Of a stretch of DNA of 63,137 nt, positions 51,573 through 59,961 are shown one piece after another; the first letter of the stretch is position 1; every line of letters begins with the position of its first letter. The position numbers were made by a program, and so were the translations under genes. This DNA is from Candidatus Gastranaerophilales bacterium (lineage in GTDB: Bacteria > Cyanobacteriota > Vampirovibrionia > Gastranaerophilales > Gastranaerophilaceae). Below the pieces are notes generated by a model, which saw only the letters and a program-made list of their open reading frames with translations, did no database searches and had not been told where the DNA came from. Location of the stretch: positions 1-63,137 of the forward strand of contig CANQLJ010000006.1 in assembly GCA_947624685.1 (NCBI GenBank), read 5' to 3'.

Positions 51573-51601
51573 ATTTTACACCATAAAATAAATTTTGTCT
51601 A
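51573..51601 (-). promoter_or_regulatory. Promoter of the Arg-rich leader / member C transcript
   Basis: TAGACA (51601-51596), 17-base spacer ending in TG, TAAAAT (51578-51573): a good extended -10 promoter about 31 bases ahead of the leader ORF. Confidence 0.7.
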
Positions 51602-52147
51602 TCATATTTGTGTTCTATCTTGCAATTTTTTTGCTTTGTTTAGTTTAATTATTTTTTCAATCAAAACATCTTTTTGATTGTCATTTAAAAAAGCAATTTT
51701 TTTGATATTTTTAGTAATGCTATTGTCAAAACCTTCATCATTTGGGACTTTTGAAATATCTTCATCATTTAAAAAAACGGGTTTATCTTCAATTTCATTG
51801 CTTTTATCCTCAAGCTTTACAGGCGAAAAGTTTTTGTAATCAAAAACAATATCTTTAATTTCAATCCCCAAAGGAATTGAATAGGAGTTTAGTTTTTTTA
51901 GGATTTTATCTTTTAGTAAATTAAGCTCTTGAATAATAACCGGGCTTTTTGCGCTCACAAAGAGTTTTTTGGATTTTATTGAAACGGGTCTTGAAAATTT
52001 AGAAAATTTCTTTCCGACAACAACTCCCCAAAAAGAAAAAATAGTCGAGCGCTTAATCATCTCTGACATTTTATCTTTTTTAAAATCATCAAAAATATTA
52101 TCGTTTAAAATCTGCGATATTTCTAGCGTTTCATTAATCTTTTTCAT
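51602..52147 (-). CDS. DUF721 / DciA-like protein
   Basis: 181 residues. Seen: the DUF721 core with IFSFWGVVVGKKFSKFSRPV and LFVSAKSPVIIQELNLLKDK, a KH-like fold. DciA proteins load the replicative helicase DnaB in bacteria that lack DnaC/DnaI. The C-terminal 70 residues are an acidic/Lys-rich extension of no clear family. Expressed independently of metK, which lies beyond a bidirectional terminator. Confidence 0.75.
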   Translation of the reverse strand: MKKINETLEISQILNDNIFDDFKKDKMSEMIKRSTIFSFWGVVVGKKFSKFSRPVSIKSKKLFVSAKSPVIIQELNLLKDKILKKLNSYSIPLGIEIKDIVFDYKNFSPVKLEDKSNEIEDKPVFLNDEDISKVPNDEGFDNSITKNIKKIAFLNDNQKDVLIEKIIKLNKAKKLQDRTQI

Positions 52148-52168
52148 ATAAACTCTTTAAATTTAATT

Positions 52169-52202
52169 AAAAGGGGCAATAATATTGCTTTTTGCCCCTT
52201 TT
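52169..52202. terminator. Terminator of metK
   Basis: Stem AAAAGGGGCAA (52169-52179) with TTGCCCCTTTT (52192-52202). The A- and T-tracts make it usable on both strands; on the minus strand it ends the metK transcript. Confidence 0.88.
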
Positions 52203-52219
52203 AAAATTTTAAATTCAAC

Positions 52220-53485
52220 TTAAACTAAAGCTAATGACGCTTTTTCTTTTAAAATAGACGCCATTTGCGTTTCTTCCCAAGGAATCGAAAAATCTTCCCT
52301 TCCCACATGACCGTAAGCAGCAAGTTTTTGATAGAATTTTCCGCCATTTTTAGCGGGCAGATTTCTTAAATCAAATTGCTTGATTATTGCTGCGGGTCTT
52401 AGGTCGAATGTTTCTCTTACTATTTTTGATAATTCTTCATCAGAAATTTTTCCCGTTGAAAAAGTATCCACAAGAATCGATACGGGTTGAGCCGTTCCTA
52501 TTGCATAGGCTAATTCTATTTCACATTTTGAAGCAAGCCCAGCTTTTACGATGTTTTTAGCTACCCATCTTGCAGCATAAGCAGCCGAGCGGTCAACTTT
52601 GGTCGGGTCTTTACCCGAAAAAGCACCGCCACCGTGGCGAGCGTAACCGCCATAGGTATCAACGATTATTTTCCTTCCCGTTAAACCGGCGTCGCCTTGA
52701 GGCCCGCCGATTACAAATCTTCCCGAAGGATTAATTAAATATCTTGTTTTTTCATCGGGTTTTATATCGTAATTTTCAAAAACCGGCTTTACAACAAGAT
52801 TAATCATATCTTCTCTAATAATTTGTTGGATTTTTTGATTATCGCTGATTCCTCTGATTTCAGGGTCATGTTGAGTTGATATAACGATTGTATCAATTCT
52901 ATAGGGTTTGCCGTTTCTATATTCAACGGTGACTTGGCTTTTGCCGTCCGGTCTTAAATAATCAACAAGTTTTTGTTTTCGAATTTGCGATAATCGATAT
53001 GCCAATTTATGAGCAAGCGAAATAGGCAAAGGCATTAGTTCGCTTGTTTCATCACATGCAAACCCAAACATAATACCTTGATCGCCCGCGCCAATATCTA
53101 AAGTTTCATCTTTTGAAGTATCGGCGTTGTCGCTTCTTGTTTCATAGGCTTTATTAACGCCGCCCGCTATATCAGACGATTGTTCATCGATTGAAGTTAA
53201 GACAGCGCAAGTTTTATAATCAAATCCTCCGCCTTCTTCGCCGTTATAGCCGATTGATTTAATTGTATTTCTAACGACAGAGGGAATATCAACATAGCAA
53301 TTGGATGTAATTTCGCCGCAAACAAGCGCCATACCCGTAGTAACTGTGGTTTCAGCCGCAACACGAGATTTTGGGTCTTTTGTTAGAAATTCATCCAAAA
53401 TAGCATCGGATATTTGGTCGCAAACTTTGTCGGGGTGTCCTTCTGTGACGGATTCCGACGTGAACAAAAAGTTTTGTAATGTCAT
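52220..53485 (-). CDS. metK: S-adenosylmethionine synthase
   Basis: Makes SAM from methionine and ATP. Seen: 421 residues, slightly long; [20 protein letters not shown] at the N-terminus, [24 protein letters not shown]-type segment, [36 protein letters not shown]. The segment after SIGYN ([13 protein letters not shown]) matches the long-loop bacterial form. AAGGAG lies 8 bases before the ATG. Its leader may be regulatory. Confidence 0.97.
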   Translation of the reverse strand: MTLQNFLFTSESVTEGHPDKVCDQISDAILDEFLTKDPKSRVAAETTVTTGMALVCGEITSNCYVDIPSVVRNTIKSIGYNGEEGGGFDYKTCAVLTSIDEQSSDIAGGVNKAYETRSDNADTSKDETLDIGAGDQGIMFGFACDETSELMPLPISLAHKLAYRLSQIRKQKLVDYLRPDGKSQVTVEYRNGKPYRIDTIVISTQHDPEIRGISDNQKIQQIIREDMINLVVKPVFENYDIKPDEKTRYLINPSGRFVIGGPQGDAGLTGRKIIVDTYGGYARHGGGAFSGKDPTKVDRSAAYAARWVAKNIVKAGLASKCEIELAYAIGTAQPVSILVDTFSTGKISDEELSKIVRETFDLRPAAIIKQFDLRNLPAKNGGKFYQKLAAYGHVGREDFSIPWEETQMASILKEKASLALV

Positions 53486-53510
53486 TTTTTTTCTCCTTAA
53501 TTTTTATTAA

Positions 53511-53568
53511 CCACCGGTAAGGTTTTTAATTCCGACCCGGTAAATAACATTGTAATACAAAGATTATA
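53511..53568 (-). promoter_or_regulatory. metK -10 box and compact structured leader
   Basis: A TATAAT (53568-53563) would start a transcript with a leader of about 70 bases. In it ACCGG (53541-53537 on the minus strand) pairs with CCGGT (53517-53513) around a 19-base loop containing GGAATTAAAAACC, and a following UUAAU could pair back into the loop as a pseudoknot. I do not recognise a known SAM riboswitch class. No good -35 is present. Confidence 0.35.
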
Positions 53569-53631
53569 GAATATAAAATATATTCTGATTTTGTTCACTT
53601 TTCTTAATATTAGCTTTTAGTTTAGCAAAAA

Positions 53632-53910
53632 CTAAATCCTATTATGCCACACCCCGCCGTCTCTATCAACAATAGCATCATAAAATGACCAGATTCTAAA
53701 TACTCCGGTTAACCCTAAAACCGCGTGGGTGACGTTTTTTTCTGTCGTTTGGCCATTAATAGCTTGACCTATTCCGGGCCAAATAATTAATGAACATAAT
53801 GAAGCTCCGACACTTCTGCCTGAGATTTTACCGTCTTTTCCGTGAGTCCCTGCAAAAACAGGTACCGTTAAAAACATAGATACAATTAAAAGCGCAAATA
53901 ATTTTTTCAT
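53632..53910 (-). CDS. Small exported protein
   Basis: 92 residues: signal peptide (MKKLFALLIVSMFLTVPVFA, cleavage after it), then a short polar stretch and two hydrophobic segments (SLIIWPGIGQAINGQ and VLGLTGVFRIWSFYDAIV). The pattern resembles small 'TM2-like' membrane proteins with a glycine turn, but I cannot assign a family. Own transcription unit between metK and pepA. Confidence 0.7.
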   Translation of the reverse strand: MKKLFALLIVSMFLTVPVFAGTHGKDGKISGRSVGASLCSLIIWPGIGQAINGQTTEKNVTHAVLGLTGVFRIWSFYDAIVDRDGGVWHNRI

Positions 53911-53958
53911 ACCTTTTTCTCCTTCTTAATTCCACTATACGTTTTTTATCATTATAAA

Positions 53959-55467
53959 CTATATTGACGCAAAATAATTTATAAGACTTCTTATCATCAC
54001 ACCCGTTGGGCCTGACAATGTTTCGCGATTTGATTTATCGATATAAGCGGTTCCTGCAATATCAAGATGCATCCAGGATTTTGATTTTGTGAAGTTCGAT
54101 AAAAACCACCCCGCAGTTGATGTTCCTGCGTTTCTTCCGCCTGTGTTTTTAAAATCAGCGATTTCTGATTTCAAGTTATCTTTAAGTTCTTCCAATATCG
54201 GCATTTGCCAAGTGTTTTCGCAGGATAACTTTGAAATTTCTCTGAATTTATCAATTTGCTTTTGGTTATTCCCTAAAACTCCCGTTATATTATGCCCCAA
54301 AGAAACAATAACAGCACCCGTTAGAGTTGCAATATCAATAACCTCGTCGACACCTAAGGTATCAGCGTAACAAAGAGCATCCGCCAGAGTCAATCTGCCT
54401 TCGGCATCTGTGTTATCTATTTCTATTGTTTTTCCGTTCATGGCAGTTAATATATCGCCCTGTTTATAAGCACAGCCTGATGTCATATTTTCGCATAGCG
54501 CACTTATTGCGTGAAGCTCTATATCAAGCTCCAGCTTGCTTACCGCTTGAATAATTCCAAGAACGCTTGCAGCACCTGACATATCAGACTTCATCGTAAG
54601 CATAGACGTTGCGGGTTTTATATTCATCCCGCCCGCGTCAAAGGTGATACCTTTCCCAATTAGCGCTATTTTTCTTTTCGGCTCGTTGTTTTTGGGTTTA
54701 TATGTCAGATGAACAAACCTGGGTTCATTGGGGCTTCCTTGAGAAACAGCTAAAAATGCGTTCATATTCAATTCTTTTATTTGAGTTTTATTTAATATTT
54801 TTGCTTCAAGCTTGTGTTCTTTTGCTATCTCTAACGCCTTAGATGCGACATAGCAAGGGGTCACAATCTGCGCCTGTTCATTAATTAAATCTTTTGCAAA
54901 TTTCATTGCAAATGAGCTATATACTCCAACTTGAGCTTTTGAATCAATGTCGGGCGTTATATTATCATCAATGAGCTCTAAAACTTCGACATTTGGTTTT
55001 TTATTTGATAAATATTTGTTAAATTCATATAACCCTATTCGAGCGCTGGTTGTAATGATATTAGCGCAATCCGCTTTTGAAAAATTAAAAAATTTCGATT
55101 CCTCTTCATCACTTTCACTTTTTAAAAAATTTTCGATTAATTCAAACCCTATTGTTTTATTGTTTGTGAAATTCTTTGCAATTCGGCTGGCATTTGCAAC
55201 GGCAATTGCAAACTTTTTCCTTGAAAGTTCTTCTTTTTTTCCTAAAAATACAACCAGAACTTTTAAATCTTTATTTATAGAATATTTAAAAGTTTCATTA
55301 TAAGAATTTTTAACAGTGCTATATTCAAAAATCTGCCTGTATAATTCATTATTTGATAGTTCGTTTAAGTAATTAAATAAACTGCTCCTTTGATTATCGC
55401 CGTCAAACAAAAAAGTGACAATAACATTTGACTTATTTTCTTTTATTTTTGATGTTAAAAACCGCAT
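53959..55467 (-). CDS. pepA: Leucyl aminopeptidase, M17 family
   Basis: Dizinc cytosolic aminopeptidase. Seen: 502 residues; variable N-terminal domain; catalytic domain with IGKGITFDAGGMNIKPA (Lys, Asp), MKSDMSGAASVLG (Asp), IDNTDAEGRLTLADAL (Asp, Glu and the catalytic Arg), and the closing WMHLDIAGTAY. 17 bases after trmFO, so probably one transcript. Confidence 0.95.
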   Translation of the reverse strand: MRFLTSKIKENKSNVIVTFLFDGDNQRSSLFNYLNELSNNELYRQIFEYSTVKNSYNETFKYSINKDLKVLVVFLGKKEELSRKKFAIAVANASRIAKNFTNNKTIGFELIENFLKSESDEEESKFFNFSKADCANIITTSARIGLYEFNKYLSNKKPNVEVLELIDDNITPDIDSKAQVGVYSSFAMKFAKDLINEQAQIVTPCYVASKALEIAKEHKLEAKILNKTQIKELNMNAFLAVSQGSPNEPRFVHLTYKPKNNEPKRKIALIGKGITFDAGGMNIKPATSMLTMKSDMSGAASVLGIIQAVSKLELDIELHAISALCENMTSGCAYKQGDILTAMNGKTIEIDNTDAEGRLTLADALCYADTLGVDEVIDIATLTGAVIVSLGHNITGVLGNNQKQIDKFREISKLSCENTWQMPILEELKDNLKSEIADFKNTGGRNAGTSTAGWFLSNFTKSKSWMHLDIAGTAYIDKSNRETLSGPTGVMIRSLINYFASI

Positions 55468-55484
55468 ATAATTTTACTCCTTCA

Positions 55485-56834
55485 TTAGTTTAATTCTATA
55501 TAATTTTTAATTTTTTCAATTTCATCAAGCGAACGATTTTTTCTTAATTCATTTTTATATTTTTTATCTTTTAATTTTTTTCTCTCTTCCTTTGTAACAC
55601 AATCTATTTCATCCACAATTGCCCAATTTGAATTTACGGGTTGAATATTTTTGTGTCCGACAAACGTTATATAATTAATGAGCGCTCCTAAAATCGTTTT
55701 AGATGATAATTCAATTAAATCAAGCTTTTTTAAGTATCTATCCATATTAATTGCAGCAAATAACCCCGTCGCTATACTTTCGCAATAGCCTTCAACGCCT
55801 GTTAATTGTCCCGCAAAGAAAATATTATCAAATTTAAGGGCTTGAAGGTGTTTATTTAAGATTTTTGACGAATTTATAAAAGTATTGGCATGCATCACGC
55901 CATATCGCACAATGTTGGCATTTTCAAGCCCGGGGATAGCTTGAAGAAGCTTTTTTTGTTCATCCCATTTAAGATTCGTCTGAAAACCGACTAAATTATA
56001 TAAATTTGCCATTTTATCATCTTGTCTTAATTGAACAACCGCATAAAATTGGCACTTTTTATATTCTGTTTTTATTCTTCTGTCAAACAACCCAACAGGC
56101 TTCATCGGCCCAAAGCGAAGCGTATCAACACCTCTTTTTGCCATTACTTCAATTGGCATACAGCCTTCAAAATACTTTGCTTCAAAATCCCTTAACGGCG
56201 CTCTTTGAGCGTTAATTAAAATATCATAAAATTTTTCATATTCGTGCTTGTCCATCGGGCAATTAATAAAATCCGCTTCCCCCTTATCCCATCTTGAAGC
56301 ATAAAAAGCCTTATCAAAATTAATCGAATCTTTCTCAACAATTGGCGCAATGGCATCATAAAAATGAAAATTCTCTTGCCCGAATACGGTTTTTATATTT
56401 TGCGCTAACCTTTGCTCGGTCAATGGGCCTGTTGCAATAATTGTCGGGATATTAGGGTCAATTTCATCATATTTTTTATTTACTATTTCTAAATTATCAA
56501 ATTTATTCAGTTCATCTTTTACAGCCTTACAAAACCCAAATCTATCGATTGAAAGAGAATTCCCGGAAGGAACCGAGTTTTCTTTTGCAATTGCAAACAA
56601 TCTTGAACCCAATTCCAGCCCTTCTTGTTTTAATAACCCCGAAGCACTTAATGAATCAAGAGACCCGAGGCTATTGGAGCAGACAAACTCAGCCGGGTAA
56701 TCGGTTTTATGAGCGCCTGTAGAATATTTTGGGCGCATTTCAATTAATTCAACACTATAGCCTTTATTTAATAAATAAAGTGCGGCTTCACTTCCTGCTA
56801 AACCTGCACCAACGATTCTGACTTTTTTATCCAT
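55485..56834 (-). CDS. trmFO: Methylenetetrahydrofolate-tRNA-(uracil-5-)-methyltransferase
   Basis: FAD enzyme that makes m5U54 in tRNA using methylene-THF. Seen: 449 residues; VRIVGAGLAGSEAALYLL (FAD-binding), IEMRPKYSTGAHKTD, FVCSNSLGSL with the conserved Cys, IATGPLTEQRLA, FYDAIAPIVEKDSI, GLFDRRIKTEYKKCQFYAVV, FFAGQLTGVEGYCES. Widespread in Gram-positives, cyanobacteria and alpha-proteobacteria in place of TrmA. Confidence 0.97.
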   Translation of the reverse strand: MDKKVRIVGAGLAGSEAALYLLNKGYSVELIEMRPKYSTGAHKTDYPAEFVCSNSLGSLDSLSASGLLKQEGLELGSRLFAIAKENSVPSGNSLSIDRFGFCKAVKDELNKFDNLEIVNKKYDEIDPNIPTIIATGPLTEQRLAQNIKTVFGQENFHFYDAIAPIVEKDSINFDKAFYASRWDKGEADFINCPMDKHEYEKFYDILINAQRAPLRDFEAKYFEGCMPIEVMAKRGVDTLRFGPMKPVGLFDRRIKTEYKKCQFYAVVQLRQDDKMANLYNLVGFQTNLKWDEQKKLLQAIPGLENANIVRYGVMHANTFINSSKILNKHLQALKFDNIFFAGQLTGVEGYCESIATGLFAAINMDRYLKKLDLIELSSKTILGALINYITFVGHKNIQPVNSNWAIVDEIDCVTKEERKKLKDKKYKNELRKNRSLDEIEKIKNYIELN

Positions 56835-57027
56835 AAAACCATTATAGCTTTAAAATTTCAGTTTAATTCAACTTAATAAAATTTAACAAAATACTAAAGT
56901 TTTAGAAGATTTTGACGAAATAATTAATATATAAATAGTATATAAAAACAAAATAAAGCAAGACCATAAAAACAAAAAACGCAAGAGCACAACAAAACCG
57001 GCAAAACACAAATACAAGGGCAAAAGC

Positions 57028-57171
57028 ATGTTTGAGACACTGAAACCACAAACAAATTTCATATCTTCCAATTACCTTATTAAAAAAGCTATGCTTAAAA
57101 GAAGGCAGATGGCTCGTGCCGCCATTTTAAAAATTCAAAACAAAGCTGAAAAAATCAGAATTGTTAAATAA
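57028..57171 (+). CDS. Possible 47-residue basic protein
   Basis: AAGGG lies 8 bases before an ATG opening a 47-codon ORF: MFETLKPQTNFISSNYLIKK, then a very basic amphipathic stretch (KRRQMARAAILKIQNKAEK) ending IVK. No promoter is obvious. Plausible because the codons look like those of neighbouring genes and the two flanking genes are oriented away or toward it without overlap; unproven. Confidence 0.45.
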   Translation: MFETLKPQTNFISSNYLIKKAMLKRRQMARAAILKIQNKAEKIRIVK

Positions 57172-57188
57172 TTTAGCAAAAAATAAAT

Positions 57189-57629
57189 TTACATTGCCAT
57201 TTCATCGTCTTTATTGAATTTTGACGCAAAATTTTCAAGAAATTTTGCAAATGAATTTTCGTTTCTGTCGTTTTCTTCTTCCTCGTCATGCGGTTGATTG
57301 ATGATGACTAAAACTTCATCCTTAGCAGCCATTTTGAGGTTATTTCTTGCAATGGATTCAACTTTATACATTGAGCTGAAGTTTTTAATTTCATTTTTTA
57401 AATTTGAATTTCTCGATTGCGCAGCAGCATAAAGACTCTGCGCTTTTGCAATTTTTGCTTGATATACAACAATTTTTGCCAAATTTAATAAAGCGGAATA
57501 GCTTATTTGAATCACGCACAGCAACAAAACTATCGTCAAAAATGAATGATAAAACCTCACTTTTCGGATTTTCTTTTTTTGTTGATGTTGAACTCTCGAT
57601 TTTAAATTATTAAATTCCGCATTTGCCAT
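57189..57629 (-). CDS. FtsB/DivIC-like septum formation initiator
   Basis: About 146 residues from the ATG at 57629. Seen: short basic N-terminus, one membrane helix (FYHSFLTIVLLLCVIQISYSA), a coiled coil (about residues 50-90) and the typical end SIARNNLKMAAKDEVLVIIN, then an acidic tail. These bitopic proteins join FtsL in the divisome. The frame opens 20 codons earlier with a hydrophobic stretch, but that would give an odd double helix; no clear ribosome site for either start. Follows the 57682-58467 gene by 52 bases. Confidence 0.75.
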   Translation of the reverse strand: MANAEFNNLKSRVQHQQKKKIRKVRFYHSFLTIVLLLCVIQISYSALLNLAKIVVYQAKIAKAQSLYAAAQSRNSNLKNEIKNFSSMYKVESIARNNLKMAAKDEVLVIINQPHDEEEENDRNENSFAKFLENFASKFNKDDEMAM

Positions 57630-57681
57630 ATGAATAATTTTAGCGTAAATTTTATTATAAAACAATAAAAAATAAGAAAAA

Positions 57682-58467
57682 TTAATCATTAATATTTAAA
57701 ATTTTTCTCAATCTTTTTTTCATAATCAAATTTTCGTTTTCAAGCCTCGATATTTCGCGCTGCATGCGTGTTAATCTGTCTTGAGAAGCTTCTTTGGTGT
57801 CAAATTGAAATGACGTGAAGCCGATACTTGAAGGAAGGCGCCTTTTTGCTTCATCTTTCAACATCAAAAGACTGTCTAAACCTTTATCCGTTATAAAACC
57901 AAGCTTTATTAAAATGCTCGCCATTTTAATATGGCGGCCCTGGTCGTTTAATTCCTTTTGGTATCTTATTGCTTGTTCCAATTGGATGACGGAGATTTTT
58001 CCGATTCTTTTTAAAAATTCGCCCGTTTTGAGTTTTCCTGCCAAAAACATTGCAATAGCAACGTTTTTGTTGTTTTCAAAATCCGGAATGGATAAAAATT
58101 CTAACTCAATCAGCCTCACAAATATTTTTGCGCTGTCGGCCAATGTCCAATTGTTTTTCACCGTGATTTCAAGAATGGTATTTTCCTCAAGTAAATCTTT
58201 CAAGAATATATAATGCCCATCCGACAAATTAAGATTTTTTTCTTCAAGCTCCTGTTTACCTTTAAAAGTCACCTTTGGACACATGTATTGAAATAAATCA
58301 TCGACTTGAGTTAATTGAGAAAATTCTTCTAATTTATGATTCAAATCATCAAATATTTCTTTTGTAATAACTTGTTTAACCCAAATGGGGAGGCTCCTTA
58401 TGTTTTCAATAAATAATTCTGACACTTTCTGCATATTCGTATTTTCCACTAAAATATTTTCCATCAA
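57682..58467 (-). CDS. Hypothetical protein with a GspE/PilB N-terminal (MshEN)-like region
   Basis: 261 residues. Seen: a helical N-terminal half without a clear match; KLKTGEFLKRIGKISVIQLE then GRHIKMASILIKLGFITDKG (about 150-205), which resembles the MshEN domain ('lG.lLvekgliseeqLe.Al..Q...g.rlGeiLv..G.i....l') that binds cyclic-di-GMP in some type II/IV pilus ATPases; a C-terminal coiled coil. A regulatory role is inferred. Divergent from the flagellar chaperone genes. Confidence 0.65.
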   Translation of the reverse strand: MMENILVENTNMQKVSELFIENIRSLPIWVKQVITKEIFDDLNHKLEEFSQLTQVDDLFQYMCPKVTFKGKQELEEKNLNLSDGHYIFLKDLLEENTILEITVKNNWTLADSAKIFVRLIELEFLSIPDFENNKNVAIAMFLAGKLKTGEFLKRIGKISVIQLEQAIRYQKELNDQGRHIKMASILIKLGFITDKGLDSLLMLKDEAKRRLPSSIGFTSFQFDTKEASQDRLTRMQREISRLENENLIMKKRLRKILNIND

Positions 58468-58548
58468 TAAAATTTAATAATTACATCATATAATTTATAA
58501 GCAAAATTGTAAAACATGTTACAATATTTTTACCAAAGGAGGATGATT

Positions 58549-58977
58549 ATGGGTCTTGACGGGATTTCAATCAATCAACTCAGAGTGACACAGGAAAATA
58601 GTCCGAGCGAAATAAACAGAAACATTAAAACACAAAACGAAAACAATCCCAAAATAATCGACGGACTTTCGCAAGGCCAAAGGGTTGACCCAAATAAAGA
58701 TAGAGAGCATAATAGTAATGACGAATTTAATTTTGAGCAAAATGAACAACAAGAAAACAAAGAAGATGATGAAACAAATGAATCAACGCAAGTAATAAAA
58801 TACGACCTGTCTCAAAGCAATAAATATGAACTAAAAATTGATGATAATTCAAATACAATTTTAATCATTGAAAAAGCCACACAAAAAACAGTTGAAAAAA
58901 TTGACGCACAAGAACTGTCAAATTATGTTCATTTTTTATCTAATTCGCAAGGAAGTATCGTAAATAGGAAATTTTGA
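58549..58977 (+). CDS. FlaG-like flagellar protein
   Basis: 142 residues from the ATG at 58549 (AAAGGAGG 7 bases upstream; the ATG at 58543 is too close to the site). Seen: a polar, Asn/Glu-rich disordered N-terminal part and a C-terminal FlaG-like fold (KYELKIDDNSNTILIIEKAT, then EKIDAQELSNYVHFL). FlaG affects flagellar filament length. It directly precedes fliS (1-base gap), a common FlaG-FliD-FliS neighbourhood, although fliD is absent here. Confidence 0.72.
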   Translation: MGLDGISINQLRVTQENSPSEINRNIKTQNENNPKIIDGLSQGQRVDPNKDREHNSNDEFNFEQNEQQENKEDDETNESTQVIKYDLSQSNKYELKIDDNSNTILIIEKATQKTVEKIDAQELSNYVHFLSNSQGSIVNRKF

Positions 58978-58978
58978 A

Positions 58979-59500
58979 GTGAATCAATATACAAAACAAT
59001 ATCAAAAAGCAAGCATCGAAACAGCCTCAAAAGAACAAATATTGATTATGCTCTATGACGGAGCAATCCAATATCTAAACAAGGCAAAAATCGCCATGCA
59101 AAATAAAGAAATAGAAAACACTCACAACAACATAATGGGGGCTGAAAAAATCATTCAGGAATTCATAAATTCAATGGATAGACAAGTCGCTCCACAATTG
59201 GCAGAAAACCTTATAAGTTTATATGAATATTTTATAAGACGATTGGTTCAAGCTAATATTAAAAAACAAGTTGAACCTATTGATGAAGTTTTAACGTACC
59301 TTAAATCCCTAAAAGCTACTTGGGAACAAGCTATAGCCCTTGCGCAAAAAGAAGAAAGAGAATCATTAAAATCAAACGGTTCAACAGGTATTGATTATTA
59401 TGACGATGGCGGCTCGGCGGCAGACGAAGACGAAGACGAAGACGAAGACGATGACGAAGAAGATGAAGAAGATGGTGAAGACGACGAGGACGAAGAATAA
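58979..59500 (+). CDS. fliS: Flagellar export chaperone FliS with long acidic tail
   Basis: Binds flagellin in the cytoplasm and keeps it unfolded for export. Seen: GTG start; ASIETASKEQILIMLYDGAI is the FliS signature, with the four-helix bundle continuing to about residue 125 (LTYLKSLKATWEQA). The remaining 40 or so residues are unusual: a Gly/Ser linker then about 30 residues that are nearly all Asp/Glu, encoded by a GACGAA microsatellite. The stop shares a base with the next ATG. Confidence 0.9.
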   Translation: MNQYTKQYQKASIETASKEQILIMLYDGAIQYLNKAKIAMQNKEIENTHNNIMGAEKIIQEFINSMDRQVAPQLAENLISLYEYFIRRLVQANIKKQVEPIDEVLTYLKSLKATWEQAIALAQKEERESLKSNGSTGIDYYDDGGSAADEDEDEDEDDDEEDEEDGEDDEDEE

Positions 59501-59880
59501 TGCTTAGTATTAATGATTACAATCATCTTAAACTTTTATATGAAAATTTTTTTAAATTTAATACATACATAAAAGATTTAATCGAAAGCCAAGATTATGA
59601 CAGCATCGATGTTGCAATTCAAGAAAAAGACAGCTTAATAAGACAGATAATTAACTTTGAAAAACCAAGAATTGATGACATTAAAGAAAACCCCGAGCTT
59701 CATAAAATCAGGCTTGATTTAATTGAAAAAGAAAAAGAAAATATAGTTTTGTTGACCTCGATTCGAGATAAAATCAAAAATGATATTACGGCACTAAACA
59801 AAGCAAAAAAAGTCATAAATACCTATGAACCCCAAACCGTTGAGCCATCTGCAACTTTTGAAATTAAAGAAGAAGAATAG
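59500..59880 (+). CDS. FliT/FlgN-like small flagellar chaperone candidate
   Basis: 126 residues, all helical with heptad character (residues 10-110) and an acidic end (EIKEEE). No catalytic motif. Translational coupling to fliS (shared base) and its size and helicity fit a FliT- or FlgN-type type III export chaperone. The assignment rests mainly on position. Confidence 0.55.
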   Translation: MLSINDYNHLKLLYENFFKFNTYIKDLIESQDYDSIDVAIQEKDSLIRQIINFEKPRIDDIKENPELHKIRLDLIEKEKENIVLLTSIRDKIKNDITALNKAKKVINTYEPQTVEPSATFEIKEEE

Positions 59881-59961
59881 TTTTTTGTTAAATAAACAAA
59901 TTGACCAAATTTAAAAAATATTATTTAATTATTTTGTAATATTTTTATAGGGGTTTACCAA

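Noticed and set aside
56883-57071. Minus-strand 62-codon hydrophobic ORF
   Set aside because: Composition reflects the A-rich plus strand; it overlaps the more plausible 47-codon plus-strand ORF and lacks a ribosome site.
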